Origin: Rhizobacter sp. | Lineage (GTDB): Bacteria; Pseudomonadota; Gammaproteobacteria; Burkholderiales; Burkholderiaceae_C | Direction: 5' to 3' | Length of the DNA stretch: 19,609 bases | Assembly: GCA_025360945.1 (NCBI GenBank) | Contig: JANYBE010000480.1 | Span: 1 to 19,609 of the forward strand | In this document: positions 13,740-19,609 of the stretch, in pieces | Numbering within the stretch: the stretch's first letter is position 1 | Layout: the number at the start of each line of letters is the position of its first letter | Notes under the pieces: generated by a model | The model's input: the letters and a program-made list of their open reading frames with translations, nothing else | The model's database searches: none | What the model was told of the DNA's origin: nothing | Translations under genes and position numbers: made by a program

Positions 13740-14693
13740 TTAGTACTTGCGGCTCGGGAACTCTTTGGCCGCCACTTCCATCGGGAACACGCCTTCTTGC
13801 GTCACGATGCGCTTGGGCAGCGTCTTGCCGGCCTTCAGGTCTTTGACGGCCTGCATCAGCTGCGGCCCGAGCAATGGGCTGCACTCGACGCTGACGTTGA
13901 GCTTACCGGCGATCATCGCCTCGAACGCGCCCTTCACGGCGTCGACCGAGATGATGATGATGTCTTTCGCGGGCTTCATCCCGGCTTCCTCGATCGCTTG
14001 GATCGCGCCGATCGCCATGTCGTCGTTGTGCGCGTAGAGCACGTTGATCTTCTTGCCCTCGGCCTTCAGGAAAGCTTCCATCACTTCCTTGCCCTTGGCT
14101 CGCGTGAAGTCACCGGTCTGCGAGCGGATGATCTTGAACTTCGGATCGGCCTTGATGATTTCCTCAAAGCCCTTCTTGCGATCGATCGCCGGCGCCGAGC
14201 CGACCGTGCCCTGCAGCTCGACGATGTTCACGGCGGCCGTCGAACCCTTCATCTTCTCGACCAGCCAGCGTCCGGCGCGGCGGCCCTCCTCGACGAAGTC
14301 CGAGCCCATGAAACTGACCCACAAGCTGTCGTCTTTCTCGTTCACCGCGCGGTCCGACAGGATCACCGGGATGTTCGCGGCTTTGGCTTCCTGCAGCACC
14401 GTGCCCCAGCCGGATTCGACGACCGGCGAGAACGCGATCACATCGACCTTCTGCGCGATGAAGGCGCGGATCGCCTTGATCTGGTTTTCCTGCTTTTGCT
14501 GCGCGTCGGAAAACTTGAGCTCGATGCCGGCGTCCTTGGCGGAGGCCTTGATCGATTCGGTGTTGGCAGTGCGCCATTCGCTTTCGGCACCGACTTGCGA
14601 GAAGCCGAGCACGATCTTGCCCTGCGCAAAGGCAGGGATCGGCAGGCCGGCGGCGATCATGGCCGCGACGATGGTTCGACGTTGGGTGTTCAT
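13740..14693 (-). CDS. ytfQ: Periplasmic sugar-binding protein YtfQ
   Basis: The solute-binding component of the importer. The 317-residue precursor has a signal peptide of about 23 residues ending PAFA before QGKIVLGFSQVG. Near the mature start, ESEWRTANTESIKASA, then QQKQENQIKAIRAFIAQKVD and VELQGTVGSAPAIDRKKGFE, and further RSQTGDFTRAKGKEVMEAFL and AHNDDMAIGAIQAIEEAG, closely match the pattern of E. coli YtfQ, which binds galactofuranose. The open frame extends upstream to 14840, but the ATG at 14691-14693 has a GAGGAGA site and begins the signal peptide. It lies 29 bases after galM and 6 before ytfR. Here the ligand may be L-arabinose or a furanose relative, given the neighbouring enzymes. 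Confidence 0.93.
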   Translation of the reverse strand: MNTQRRTIVAAMIAAGLPIPAFAQGKIVLGFSQVGAESEWRTANTESIKASAKDAGIELKFSDAQQKQENQIKAIRAFIAQKVDVIAFSPVVESGWGTVLQEAKAANIPVILSDRAVNEKDDSLWVSFMGSDFVEEGRRAGRWLVEKMKGSTAAVNIVELQGTVGSAPAIDRKKGFEEIIKADPKFKIIRSQTGDFTRAKGKEVMEAFLKAEGKKINVLYAHNDDMAIGAIQAIEEAGMKPAKDIIIISVDAVKGAFEAMIAGKLNVSVECSPLLGPQLMQAVKDLKAGKTLPKRIVTQEGVFPMEVAAKEFPSRKY

Positions 14694-14722
14694 TGCGCTT
14701 GTCTCCTCATGGGGTGGTGTGT

Positions 14723-15784
14723 TCAGTGAGTGCTGAATCGGTGCACGGTCGTGCTCTGGTACGTCTCGCCGGGCCGCAGCACGGTGGACGGGAATTCGGG
14801 TCGGTTTGGCGAGTCCGGGTAGTGCTGCGTTTCGAGGCACACGCCGTCGCCTTGCCGGTAGGCGTGGCCGCTCGTGCCGCGCAGCCGGCCATCGAGAAAG
14901 TTGCCGGAATAGAACTGCACGCCTGGCTCGGTCGTGGCGATGTCCATCACGCGGCCCGAGGCCGGATCGCTCAGGCGCGCCGCATCACGCAGCTCGGTGC
15001 CGGTGCCGGTGCCGCGGTCGAGGACGAAGCAATGGTCGTAGCCGCGCGCGGCCATCAGTTGCGGCGATCCCGAGCGGATGTGCGCGCCGATGCGCGTGGG
15101 CTGGCGAAAGTCGAAGGGTGTGCCGTCCACATCCTTGATCCCGGTCGGGATCAGCTGCGCGTCGACCCAGAGGAAGCGGCTCGCGTTCAGCGTGAGGGTG
15201 TGGTCAAGCGCGCTGCCGGCGCCGGCGAGGTTGTAGTAGCCGTGGTGCGTGAGGTTGACGATGGTCGTGCGGCTCGTCGTCGCGCGATAGTCGATGCGCC
15301 ACTCGTTCAGCGTCGTCAGGGTATAACGCACAGTCACCGCCAGCCGGCCGGGGTAGCCCTCGTCGCCGTCGTCGCTCGTCATCGACAGGTCGAGCGCGAC
15401 GCTGCCGTCGGGCTGCTGTGGCACCGGCTCGATCGCCCACCAGCGCTTGCCGAAGCCTGCCGGGCCGCCATGCAGCGCGTTCGCGCCATCGTTGAGCGCA
15501 AGCTGGTGCGGCTCGCCATCGAGCGCGAAGCGGCCTCCGGCAATGCGGTTGCCGTAGCGGCCGACCAGCGTGCCGAAGTTCGGATTGCGCTCGATGTAGT
15601 CGGTGAGCTCGCTGAAGCCGAGCACCACGTTCGCGCTGCGCCCGTCGCGGTCCGGGCATTTCAGTGCCGTCACGATGCCGCCATAGTTGATTGCGCGCAG
15701 CGACAGGCCGCACCCGTTGTCTAGCGAGTACTCGTGGACCGCACGGTGGTCCGGCATGTGGCCGAAGGGCCTCACTTCGGCCAT
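14723..15784 (-). CDS. galM: Aldose 1-epimerase (galactose mutarotase family)
   Basis: Interconverts alpha and beta anomers of aldoses, here probably supplying the anomer needed by the neighbouring 1-dehydrogenase. The 353-residue protein shows the GalM landmarks: VVLGFSELTDYIERNPNFGT, GRYGNRIAGGRF, NALHGGPAGFGKRWW with the first active-site His, NLTHHGYYNLAG with the second His, GYDHCFVL and VCLETQHYPDSPN with the catalytic Glu. The second motif carries His-His-Gly where many members have Asn-His-Ser. The frame continues upstream into the dehydrogenase gene; I chose the ATG at 15782-15784, 4 bases after that gene's stop. ATG 15805 is an alternative with overlap. No signal peptide is seen, so it acts in the cytoplasm. 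Confidence 0.92.
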   Translation of the reverse strand: MAEVRPFGHMPDHRAVHEYSLDNGCGLSLRAINYGGIVTALKCPDRDGRSANVVLGFSELTDYIERNPNFGTLVGRYGNRIAGGRFALDGEPHQLALNDGANALHGGPAGFGKRWWAIEPVPQQPDGSVALDLSMTSDDGDEGYPGRLAVTVRYTLTTLNEWRIDYRATTSRTTIVNLTHHGYYNLAGAGSALDHTLTLNASRFLWVDAQLIPTGIKDVDGTPFDFRQPTRIGAHIRSGSPQLMAARGYDHCFVLDRGTGTGTELRDAARLSDPASGRVMDIATTEPGVQFYSGNFLDGRLRGTSGHAYRQGDGVCLETQHYPDSPNRPEFPSTVLRPGETYQSTTVHRFSTH

Positions 15785-15788
15785 CGCT

Positions 15789-16553
15789 TCAAGCCCAACC
15801 GCCATCGACGATGAAGTCCTGCCCGGTGCACATCGCGCTGTCGTCGGCGGCGAGGAACAGCGCCATGCGCGCGATGTGTTCAGGCAGTAGCGGCCGGTTG
15901 ATGCACTGGCCGCGTGCAATTTCTTCGCGGCCCTTATCGTCGAGCCAGAGGCGGGTCTGCTTCTCGGTCATCACCCAGCCCGGCACGAGGGTGTTGACGC
16001 GGATGTCGAACGGCCCGAAGTCGCGCGCGAGGCTGCGTGTCAGCCCCTGCACGGCTGCCTTGGACGTCGTGTAGACCGGCATGCCGCCTTGCTTGAGCTT
16101 CCAGCTGATCGAACCGAAGTTGACGATAGAGCCGCCGCCATTCGTCTTCATGTCGGCAGCCACGTTCTTCGCGGCGAAAAACTGGTGCTTCAGGTTTACC
16201 GCGATGCCGGCGTCCCAGCTTTCGGACGTGGTCTCGGCGGTCGTGTGGCGCTTGTCGTTGGCGGCGTTGTTGAGCAGCGCCTTGACCGGACCGACGTGGC
16301 CGCGGACCGTGGCTATCGCGCGGTCCAGCGCGGCGATGTCGGTCAGGTCGGCGCCGACGAATACCGGCGCGTGGCGCCCGCCCGCGAGCCTGGCGACAAG
16401 AGCTTGGCCGGCGGTCGCGTCAAGGTCGATGAAGCCGACGCACGCACCCTGCGCGACGAACGCTTCTACCAGCGTCGCGCCGATGCCGGTAGCCCCGCCG
16501 GTGACCAGCACGGCGCGATCCTGCAAGCTGGGGTACTGGGCAAACGAGGTCAT
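15789..16553 (-). CDS. SDR-family sugar 1-dehydrogenase (L-arabinose/D-galactose/xylose type)
   Basis: A 254-residue classical short-chain dehydrogenase expected to oxidise an aldose at C1 to the lactone with NAD(P). The cofactor motif TGGATGIG is near residues 19-26, an aspartate in FIDLDA follows strand two (suggesting NAD preference), then NNAANDKRH, the catalytic Ser in VNFGSISWKL and Tyr-x-x-x-Lys in YTTSKAA. The end LCTGQ-like segment AMCTGQDFIVDGGW is typical. The NNAANDxRH motif and FGSISW are shared with xylose/arabinose dehydrogenases of the Caulobacter XylB kind. An earlier in-frame ATG at 16586 lies in the regulatory region and is less likely; the start at 16553 lacks a strong ribosome site. 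First gene of the minus-strand operon. Exact substrate is not provable from sequence. Confidence 0.87.
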   Translation of the reverse strand: MTSFAQYPSLQDRAVLVTGGATGIGATLVEAFVAQGACVGFIDLDATAGQALVARLAGGRHAPVFVGADLTDIAALDRAIATVRGHVGPVKALLNNAANDKRHTTAETTSESWDAGIAVNLKHQFFAAKNVAADMKTNGGGSIVNFGSISWKLKQGGMPVYTTSKAAVQGLTRSLARDFGPFDIRVNTLVPGWVMTEKQTRLWLDDKGREEIARGQCINRPLLPEHIARMALFLAADDSAMCTGQDFIVDGGWA

Positions 16554-16580
16554 GCAAATGTCTGGGCGAAAAGTCAATAA

Positions 16581-16597
16581 GGTCATACTAAAAGACA
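16581..16597 (+). repeat. Direct repeat copy 1 in the sugar control region
   Basis: GGTCATACTAAAAGACA. It shares GGTCAT, then two to four bases, then TAAAAGACA/TAAAGACA with the copy beginning exactly 50 bases downstream. The copy overlaps TAGTAT on the minus strand, a possible -10 for the SDR operon. Confidence 0.55.
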
Positions 16598-16629
16598 GTC
16601 GCTACGCAGATCAGAGGGAAAACACTCAC

Positions 16630-16659
16630 TGGTCATCACTTAAAGACATACTTTATTAT
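16630..16659 (+). promoter_or_regulatory. Candidate promoter of the dehydratase operon, overlapped by repeat copy 2
   Basis: TGGTCA (16630-16635) and TATTAT (16654-16659) are 18 bases apart on the plus strand. Transcription would start near 16666, about 20 bases before the dehydratase ATG. Repeat copy 2 (GGTCAT at 16631-16636 and TTAAAGACA ending at 16648) and the inverted repeat TAAAG-N5-CTTTA (16641-16655) cover both hexamers, so a bound protein would directly affect this promoter. Confidence 0.5.
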
Positions 16660-16686
16660 TTGGCTGCAACCGAGCCCGCCCCTGTC

Positions 16687-18429
16687 ATGTCCACATCACG
16701 TCCGCCGCTTCGGTCCACCGCCTGGTTTGGCACTGCCGACAAGAACGGCTTCATGTACCGCAGCTGGATGAAGAACCAAGGCATCCCCGACCACGAATTT
16801 CAGGGCAAGCCCATCATCGGCATCTGCAACACCTGGTCGGAGCTGACGCCATGCAATGCGCACTTCCGCCAGCTCGCCGAGCGTGTGCGGCGCGGCGTGT
16901 TCGAGGCGGGCGGTTACCCGGTCGAGTTCCCGGTGTTCAGCAACGGCGAATCGAACCTGCGGCCGACCGCGATGTTCACCCGCAACCTGGCGAGCATGGA
17001 TGTCGAAGAGGCGATCCGCGGCAATCCGATCGACGCGGTCGTGCTGATGGTCGGCTGCGACAAGACCACGCCGGCGCTGATGATGGGTGCAGCGAGCTGC
17101 GACGTGCCGGCGATCTGCGTGACCGGCGGTCCGATGCTCAACGGCAAGCACGGCGGCCGCGACATCGGCTCGGGCACGGCGGTGTGGCAGCTCTCCGAGC
17201 AGGTCAAGGCCGGCACGATCACACTGCATGAATTCATGTCGGCCGAGTCCGGCATGTCGCGCTCGGCCGGCACCTGCAACACGATGGGTACGGCCTCGAC
17301 GATGGCCTGCATGGCCGAGTCGCTCGGCGTCACGCTGCCGCACAACGCGGCCATTCCGGCGGTCGATGCGCGGCGCTATGTGCTCGCGCACATGTCGGGC
17401 ATGCGCATCGTGCAGATGGCGCTTGAAGGACTGAACCTGTCGAAGATCCTGACGCGCGCGGCATTCGAGAACGCGATCCGGGTGAACGCGGCGATCGGCG
17501 GCTCGACGAATGCGGTGATCCACCTGAAGGCGATCGCCGGCCGCATCGGGGTGCCGCTCGAACTCGAGGACTGGACGCGGCTGGGCAAGGGCACGCCCAC
17601 GCTGGTCGACTTGATGCCTTCGGGCCGCTACCTGATGGAGGAGTTCTATTACGCCGGCGGTCTGCCCGCGGTGCTGCGCCGCATGGGCGAGGCCGGGCTG
17701 CTGCCGCATCCGGATGCGCTGACCGCGAACGGCCACAGCCTGTGGGACAACGTCAAAGACGCGCCGATGCTGAACGACGAGGTGATTCGCCCGCTGGCCA
17801 GGCCGCTCGTTGCCGATGGCGGCATATGCGTGCTGCGTGGCAATCTCGCGCCGCGCGGCGCGGTGCTCAAGCCATCGGCGGCGACGGCCGCACTGTTGCA
17901 GCACCGCGGTCGCGCGGTCGTATTCGAGAACCTGCCCGACTACAAGGCGCGCATCAACGATCCCGACCTCGTCGTTGACAAGGACTCGGTGCTGGTGCTG
18001 AAGAACTGTGGCCCGCGCGGCTATCCCGGCATGGCCGAGGTCGGCAACATGGGCTTGCCGCCCAAGCTGCTCGCGCAAGGCGTGACCGACATGGTGCGCA
18101 TCTCGGACGCGCGCATGAGCGGCACGGCCTACGGCACGGTGGTGCTGCACGTGGCACCCGAGGCGCGCGCCGGCGGGCCGCTCGCGGTAGTGCAAGAGGG
18201 CGACTGGATCGAGTTGAATTGCGCGGGCGGGCACTTGCACCTCGACATCTCGGACGCCGAGCTGCAAACGCGGCTGGCCGCATGGACTGTTGCGAAGGCT
18301 GTTGACCCGGCCGATGGCGCGGGGTACCGCAAGCTCTACGTCGAGCACGTGCTGCAAGCCGACGAGGGCTGCGATTTCGACTTCTTGGTCGGCTGCCGCG
18401 GCGCAGCCGTGCCCTCGCACTCGCACTGA
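16687..18429 (+). CDS. L-arabonate dehydratase-like enzyme (IlvD/Edd family)
   Basis: A 580-residue iron-sulfur dehydratase that removes water from a sugar acid, most likely L-arabonate, giving 2-keto-3-deoxy-L-arabonate. Cluster and magnesium-site motifs are visible: the cysteine in IGICNTWSELTPCNAHF, that in MVGCDKTTPALMMGA (with the Asp-Lys pair of the magnesium site) and that in SAGTCNTMGTASTM. Downstream, KNCGPRGYPGMAEVGNMGLP and RISDARMSGTAYG are typical of the pentonate-dehydratase branch rather than of IlvD proper. Length agrees with known L-arabinonate dehydratases. The reading frame is open back to 16081, but the ATG at 16687 begins the conserved part and follows the predicted promoter; no strong ribosome site is seen. 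First gene of the plus-strand operon with the KDA dehydratase 15 bases behind. D-fuconate or galactonate are possible alternative substrates. Confidence 0.9.
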   Translation: MSTSRPPLRSTAWFGTADKNGFMYRSWMKNQGIPDHEFQGKPIIGICNTWSELTPCNAHFRQLAERVRRGVFEAGGYPVEFPVFSNGESNLRPTAMFTRNLASMDVEEAIRGNPIDAVVLMVGCDKTTPALMMGAASCDVPAICVTGGPMLNGKHGGRDIGSGTAVWQLSEQVKAGTITLHEFMSAESGMSRSAGTCNTMGTASTMACMAESLGVTLPHNAAIPAVDARRYVLAHMSGMRIVQMALEGLNLSKILTRAAFENAIRVNAAIGGSTNAVIHLKAIAGRIGVPLELEDWTRLGKGTPTLVDLMPSGRYLMEEFYYAGGLPAVLRRMGEAGLLPHPDALTANGHSLWDNVKDAPMLNDEVIRPLARPLVADGGICVLRGNLAPRGAVLKPSAATAALLQHRGRAVVFENLPDYKARINDPDLVVDKDSVLVLKNCGPRGYPGMAEVGNMGLPPKLLAQGVTDMVRISDARMSGTAYGTVVLHVAPEARAGGPLAVVQEGDWIELNCAGGHLHLDISDAELQTRLAAWTVAKAVDPADGAGYRKLYVEHVLQADEGCDFDFLVGCRGAAVPSHSH

Positions 18430-18444
18430 AGCCGGACGACGCCG

Positions 18445-19368
18445 ATGCACAACACACCACGCTACCGCGGCGTCTTCCCCGTCGCGCCGAGCACCTTCAC
18501 CAAATCGGGCGAACTCGATCTGGCAAGCCAGAAGAGCTGCATCGACTTCATGATCGATGCCGGCTCGAACGGCATCTGCATCCTCGCGAACTTCTCCGAG
18601 CAGTTCGTGCTGAGCGACGACGAACGCGAGCTGTTGACGAAGACCATCCTCGAGCATGTCGCCGGCCGCGTGCCGGTGATCGTGACGACGACGCACTTCA
18701 GCACCCGCGTCTGCGTCGAACGCAGCCGCCGCGCGCAGGCGATGGGCGCGGCGATGGTGATGGTAATGCCGGCGTACCACGGCGCGACGATCCGCGCGCC
18801 TGAGGCGCAGACTTATGAGTTCTTCGCGGCGCTGTCCGATGCGCTGACGATTCCGATCATGATCCAGGACGCGCCCGTCAGCGGCACGGTGTTGAGCGCG
18901 CCCTTCCTCGCGCGAATGGCCAAGGAGATCGAGCACGTCGCGTACTTCAAGATCGAGACGCCCGGTGCGGCCTCGAAGCTGCGCGAGCTGATCCGCCTCG
19001 GCGGTGATGCGATCGAGGGCCCGTGGGACGGCGAAGAGGCGATCACGCTGCTGCCCGACTTCGACGCCGGTGCAACCGGCTCGATGACCGGTGGCGGCTA
19101 CCCGGACGGCATCCGACGCATCGTCGACGCCTACGCCGCCGGCCGGCGCGAGGACGCGATCGGTGAATACACCCGTTGGCTGCCGCTGATCAATTTCGAG
19201 AATCGTCAAGGCGGACTGCTGTCGGCCAAGGCCTTGATGCAAGAAGGTGGCGTGATCGCCTGCGAAGCGCCACGTCACCCGTTCCCTGCCATGCATCCCG
19301 CAACGCGCGCCGGGTTGATCGAGACCGCGCGTCGGCTCGATCCGCTGGTGCTGCGCTGGGGACGCTGA
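18445..19368 (+). CDS. 2-keto-3-deoxy-L-arabonate dehydratase-like protein (DHDPS/NAL family)
   Basis: A 307-residue class I aldolase-fold enzyme of the dihydrodipicolinate synthase/N-acetylneuraminate lyase family. In the non-phosphorylating pentose pathway such enzymes turn 2-keto-3-deoxy-L-arabonate into alpha-ketoglutarate semialdehyde. The Schiff-base lysine is Lys169 in VAYFKIETPG. The family phosphate-loop equivalent and pocket residues lie in NGICILANFSEQFVLSDDER and VIVTTTHFST. The C-terminal helical part (RQGGLLSAKALMQEGGVIAC) matches the KDA-dehydratase subgroup in style and length (about 309 residues). It sits 15 bases after the dehydratase and 35 before the sugar-binding gene. 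The substrate is inferred from this pairing; a family aldolase cleaving the same intermediate is the alternative. Confidence 0.87.
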   Translation: MHNTPRYRGVFPVAPSTFTKSGELDLASQKSCIDFMIDAGSNGICILANFSEQFVLSDDERELLTKTILEHVAGRVPVIVTTTHFSTRVCVERSRRAQAMGAAMVMVMPAYHGATIRAPEAQTYEFFAALSDALTIPIMIQDAPVSGTVLSAPFLARMAKEIEHVAYFKIETPGAASKLRELIRLGGDAIEGPWDGEEAITLLPDFDAGATGSMTGGGYPDGIRRIVDAYAAGRREDAIGEYTRWLPLINFENRQGGLLSAKALMQEGGVIACEAPRHPFPAMHPATRAGLIETARRLDPLVLRWGR

Positions 19369-19403
19369 ACCCGTTGGACCCCACAAACCAAGGAAACAAA
19401 CGC

Positions 19404-19609
19404 ATGAAGTTCACCCAGATCCTCACCCTCGTCGCGGCCACCGGCGCCGTGCTTTTCGGCGGCGCCGTGCAGGCGCAGGACAAAGGCACGGTCGGCGTGT
19501 CGATGCCGACCAAGTCGTCGGCGCGCTGGATCTCCGACGGCGACAGCATGGTCAAGAGCCTCGCGGCCAAAGGCTACAAGGCCGATCTGCAGTACGCCGA
19601 GGACGACAT
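19404..19609 (+). CDS. chvE: ChvE-like periplasmic sugar-binding protein (partial, C-terminus outside window)
   Basis: The first 68 residues of a CUT2-type periplasmic binding protein. A signal peptide of about 24 residues ends AVQA before QDKGTVGVSMPTKSSARWIS, which matches the mature start of ChvE-like multiple-monosaccharide-binding proteins (typically VGIAMPTKSSARWI), followed by KGYKADLQYAEDD. The ATG at 19404 is preceded by AAGGAA. It lies 35 bases after the KDA dehydratase and is probably in the same operon, likely with its own ATPase and permease genes beyond the right edge. It would be the second uptake system of this locus. The specific ligand cannot be told from this fragment. Confidence 0.85.
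   Translation, partial: MKFTQILTLVAATGAVLFGGAVQAQDKGTVGVSMPTKSSARWISDGDSMVKSLAAKGYKADLQYAEDD

Larger units (their letters stand above)
16554..16686. promoter_or_regulatory. Shared divergent control region of the sugar locus
   Basis: This 133-base gap is visibly richer in A and T than the genes on either side and separates the SDR-galM-ytf operon from the dehydratase operon. It holds two copies of a GGTCAT...TAAAAGACA-like element 50 bases apart and an inverted repeat. Both operons probably read outward from here under one regulator. No regulator gene lies beside it in the window. Confidence 0.7.

Noticed and set aside
16081..16686. Upstream extension of the dehydratase frame
   Set aside because: It covers the SDR gene on the other strand and the intergenic control region. 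The conserved dehydratase sequence begins at the ATG at 16687.
16696..19386. Minus-strand open frame of 896 codons opposite the two dehydratase genes
   Set aside because: Same cause. Its composition is arginine- and histidine-rich and low in motif content, while the plus strand encodes two clear enzymes throughout.
1..19609. CRISPR arrays, tRNA or rRNA genes, insertion sequences and phage genes
   Set aside because: No regularly spaced repeats, cloverleaf-like sequences, transposase motifs or terminal inverted repeats were noticed on either strand.

Overview
The window is high-GC DNA with dense, tightly packed operons. It most resembles a betaproteobacterium of the order Burkholderiales. That assignment is inferred from three things: a phenylacetate (paa) operon with a PaaR-like operator of the betaproteobacterial type, a non-phosphorylating pentose pathway, and a YtfQ/ChvE-type sugar uptake set. 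No RNA gene, insertion sequence, CRISPR array or replication origin was recognised.

Positions 1-5362, minus strand, hold a phenylacetate catabolic operon read from right to left. A promoter (TTGCAA, 17 bp spacer, TATTAT) overlaps or adjoins a PaaR-like palindrome. It is followed by a paaH remnant cut to its NAD-binding N-terminus, then paaI, paaK, a tiny unrecognised lipoprotein gene, paaA, paaB, paaC, paaD and the start of paaE, which runs off the left edge. Together these activate phenylacetate to its CoA thioester (PaaK), epoxidise the ring (PaaABCE with PaaD as maturation factor) and rescue CoA by thioester hydrolysis (PaaI). The full-length 3-hydroxyacyl-CoA dehydrogenase must be encoded elsewhere if the pathway is complete.

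Positions 5380-10215 look like a gene-decay zone. It contains a shattered TPR-protein gene on the minus strand, an intact RNB-family ribonuclease, a serine beta-lactamase-like hydrolase with one frameshift, a LuxR-type regulator reduced to its DNA-binding domain, a LysR-type regulator with a frameshift near its N-terminus, and a 41-codon short-chain dehydrogenase (SDR) scar in which the first and last segments of the gene are joined. Frameshifts could be sequencing or assembly errors. The deletions are harder to explain that way.

Positions 10220-19609 hold a divergent sugar-utilisation locus. On the minus strand, a sugar 1-dehydrogenase (SDR), an aldose 1-epimerase (galM) and a YtfQ-YtfR-YtfT-YjfF ABC importer form one operon. 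On the plus strand are an L-arabonate-type dehydratase of the IlvD/Edd family, a 2-keto-3-deoxy-L-arabonate dehydratase-like enzyme, and the start of a ChvE-like sugar-binding protein cut by the right edge. The two arms share a 133-bp AT-richer region with a 50-bp-spaced repeated motif, suggesting common control. The simplest reading is uptake of a pentose or related furanose such as L-arabinose, mutarotation, oxidation to the aldonate and two dehydrations toward alpha-ketoglutarate semialdehyde. A lactonase and the semialdehyde dehydrogenase are not in view.
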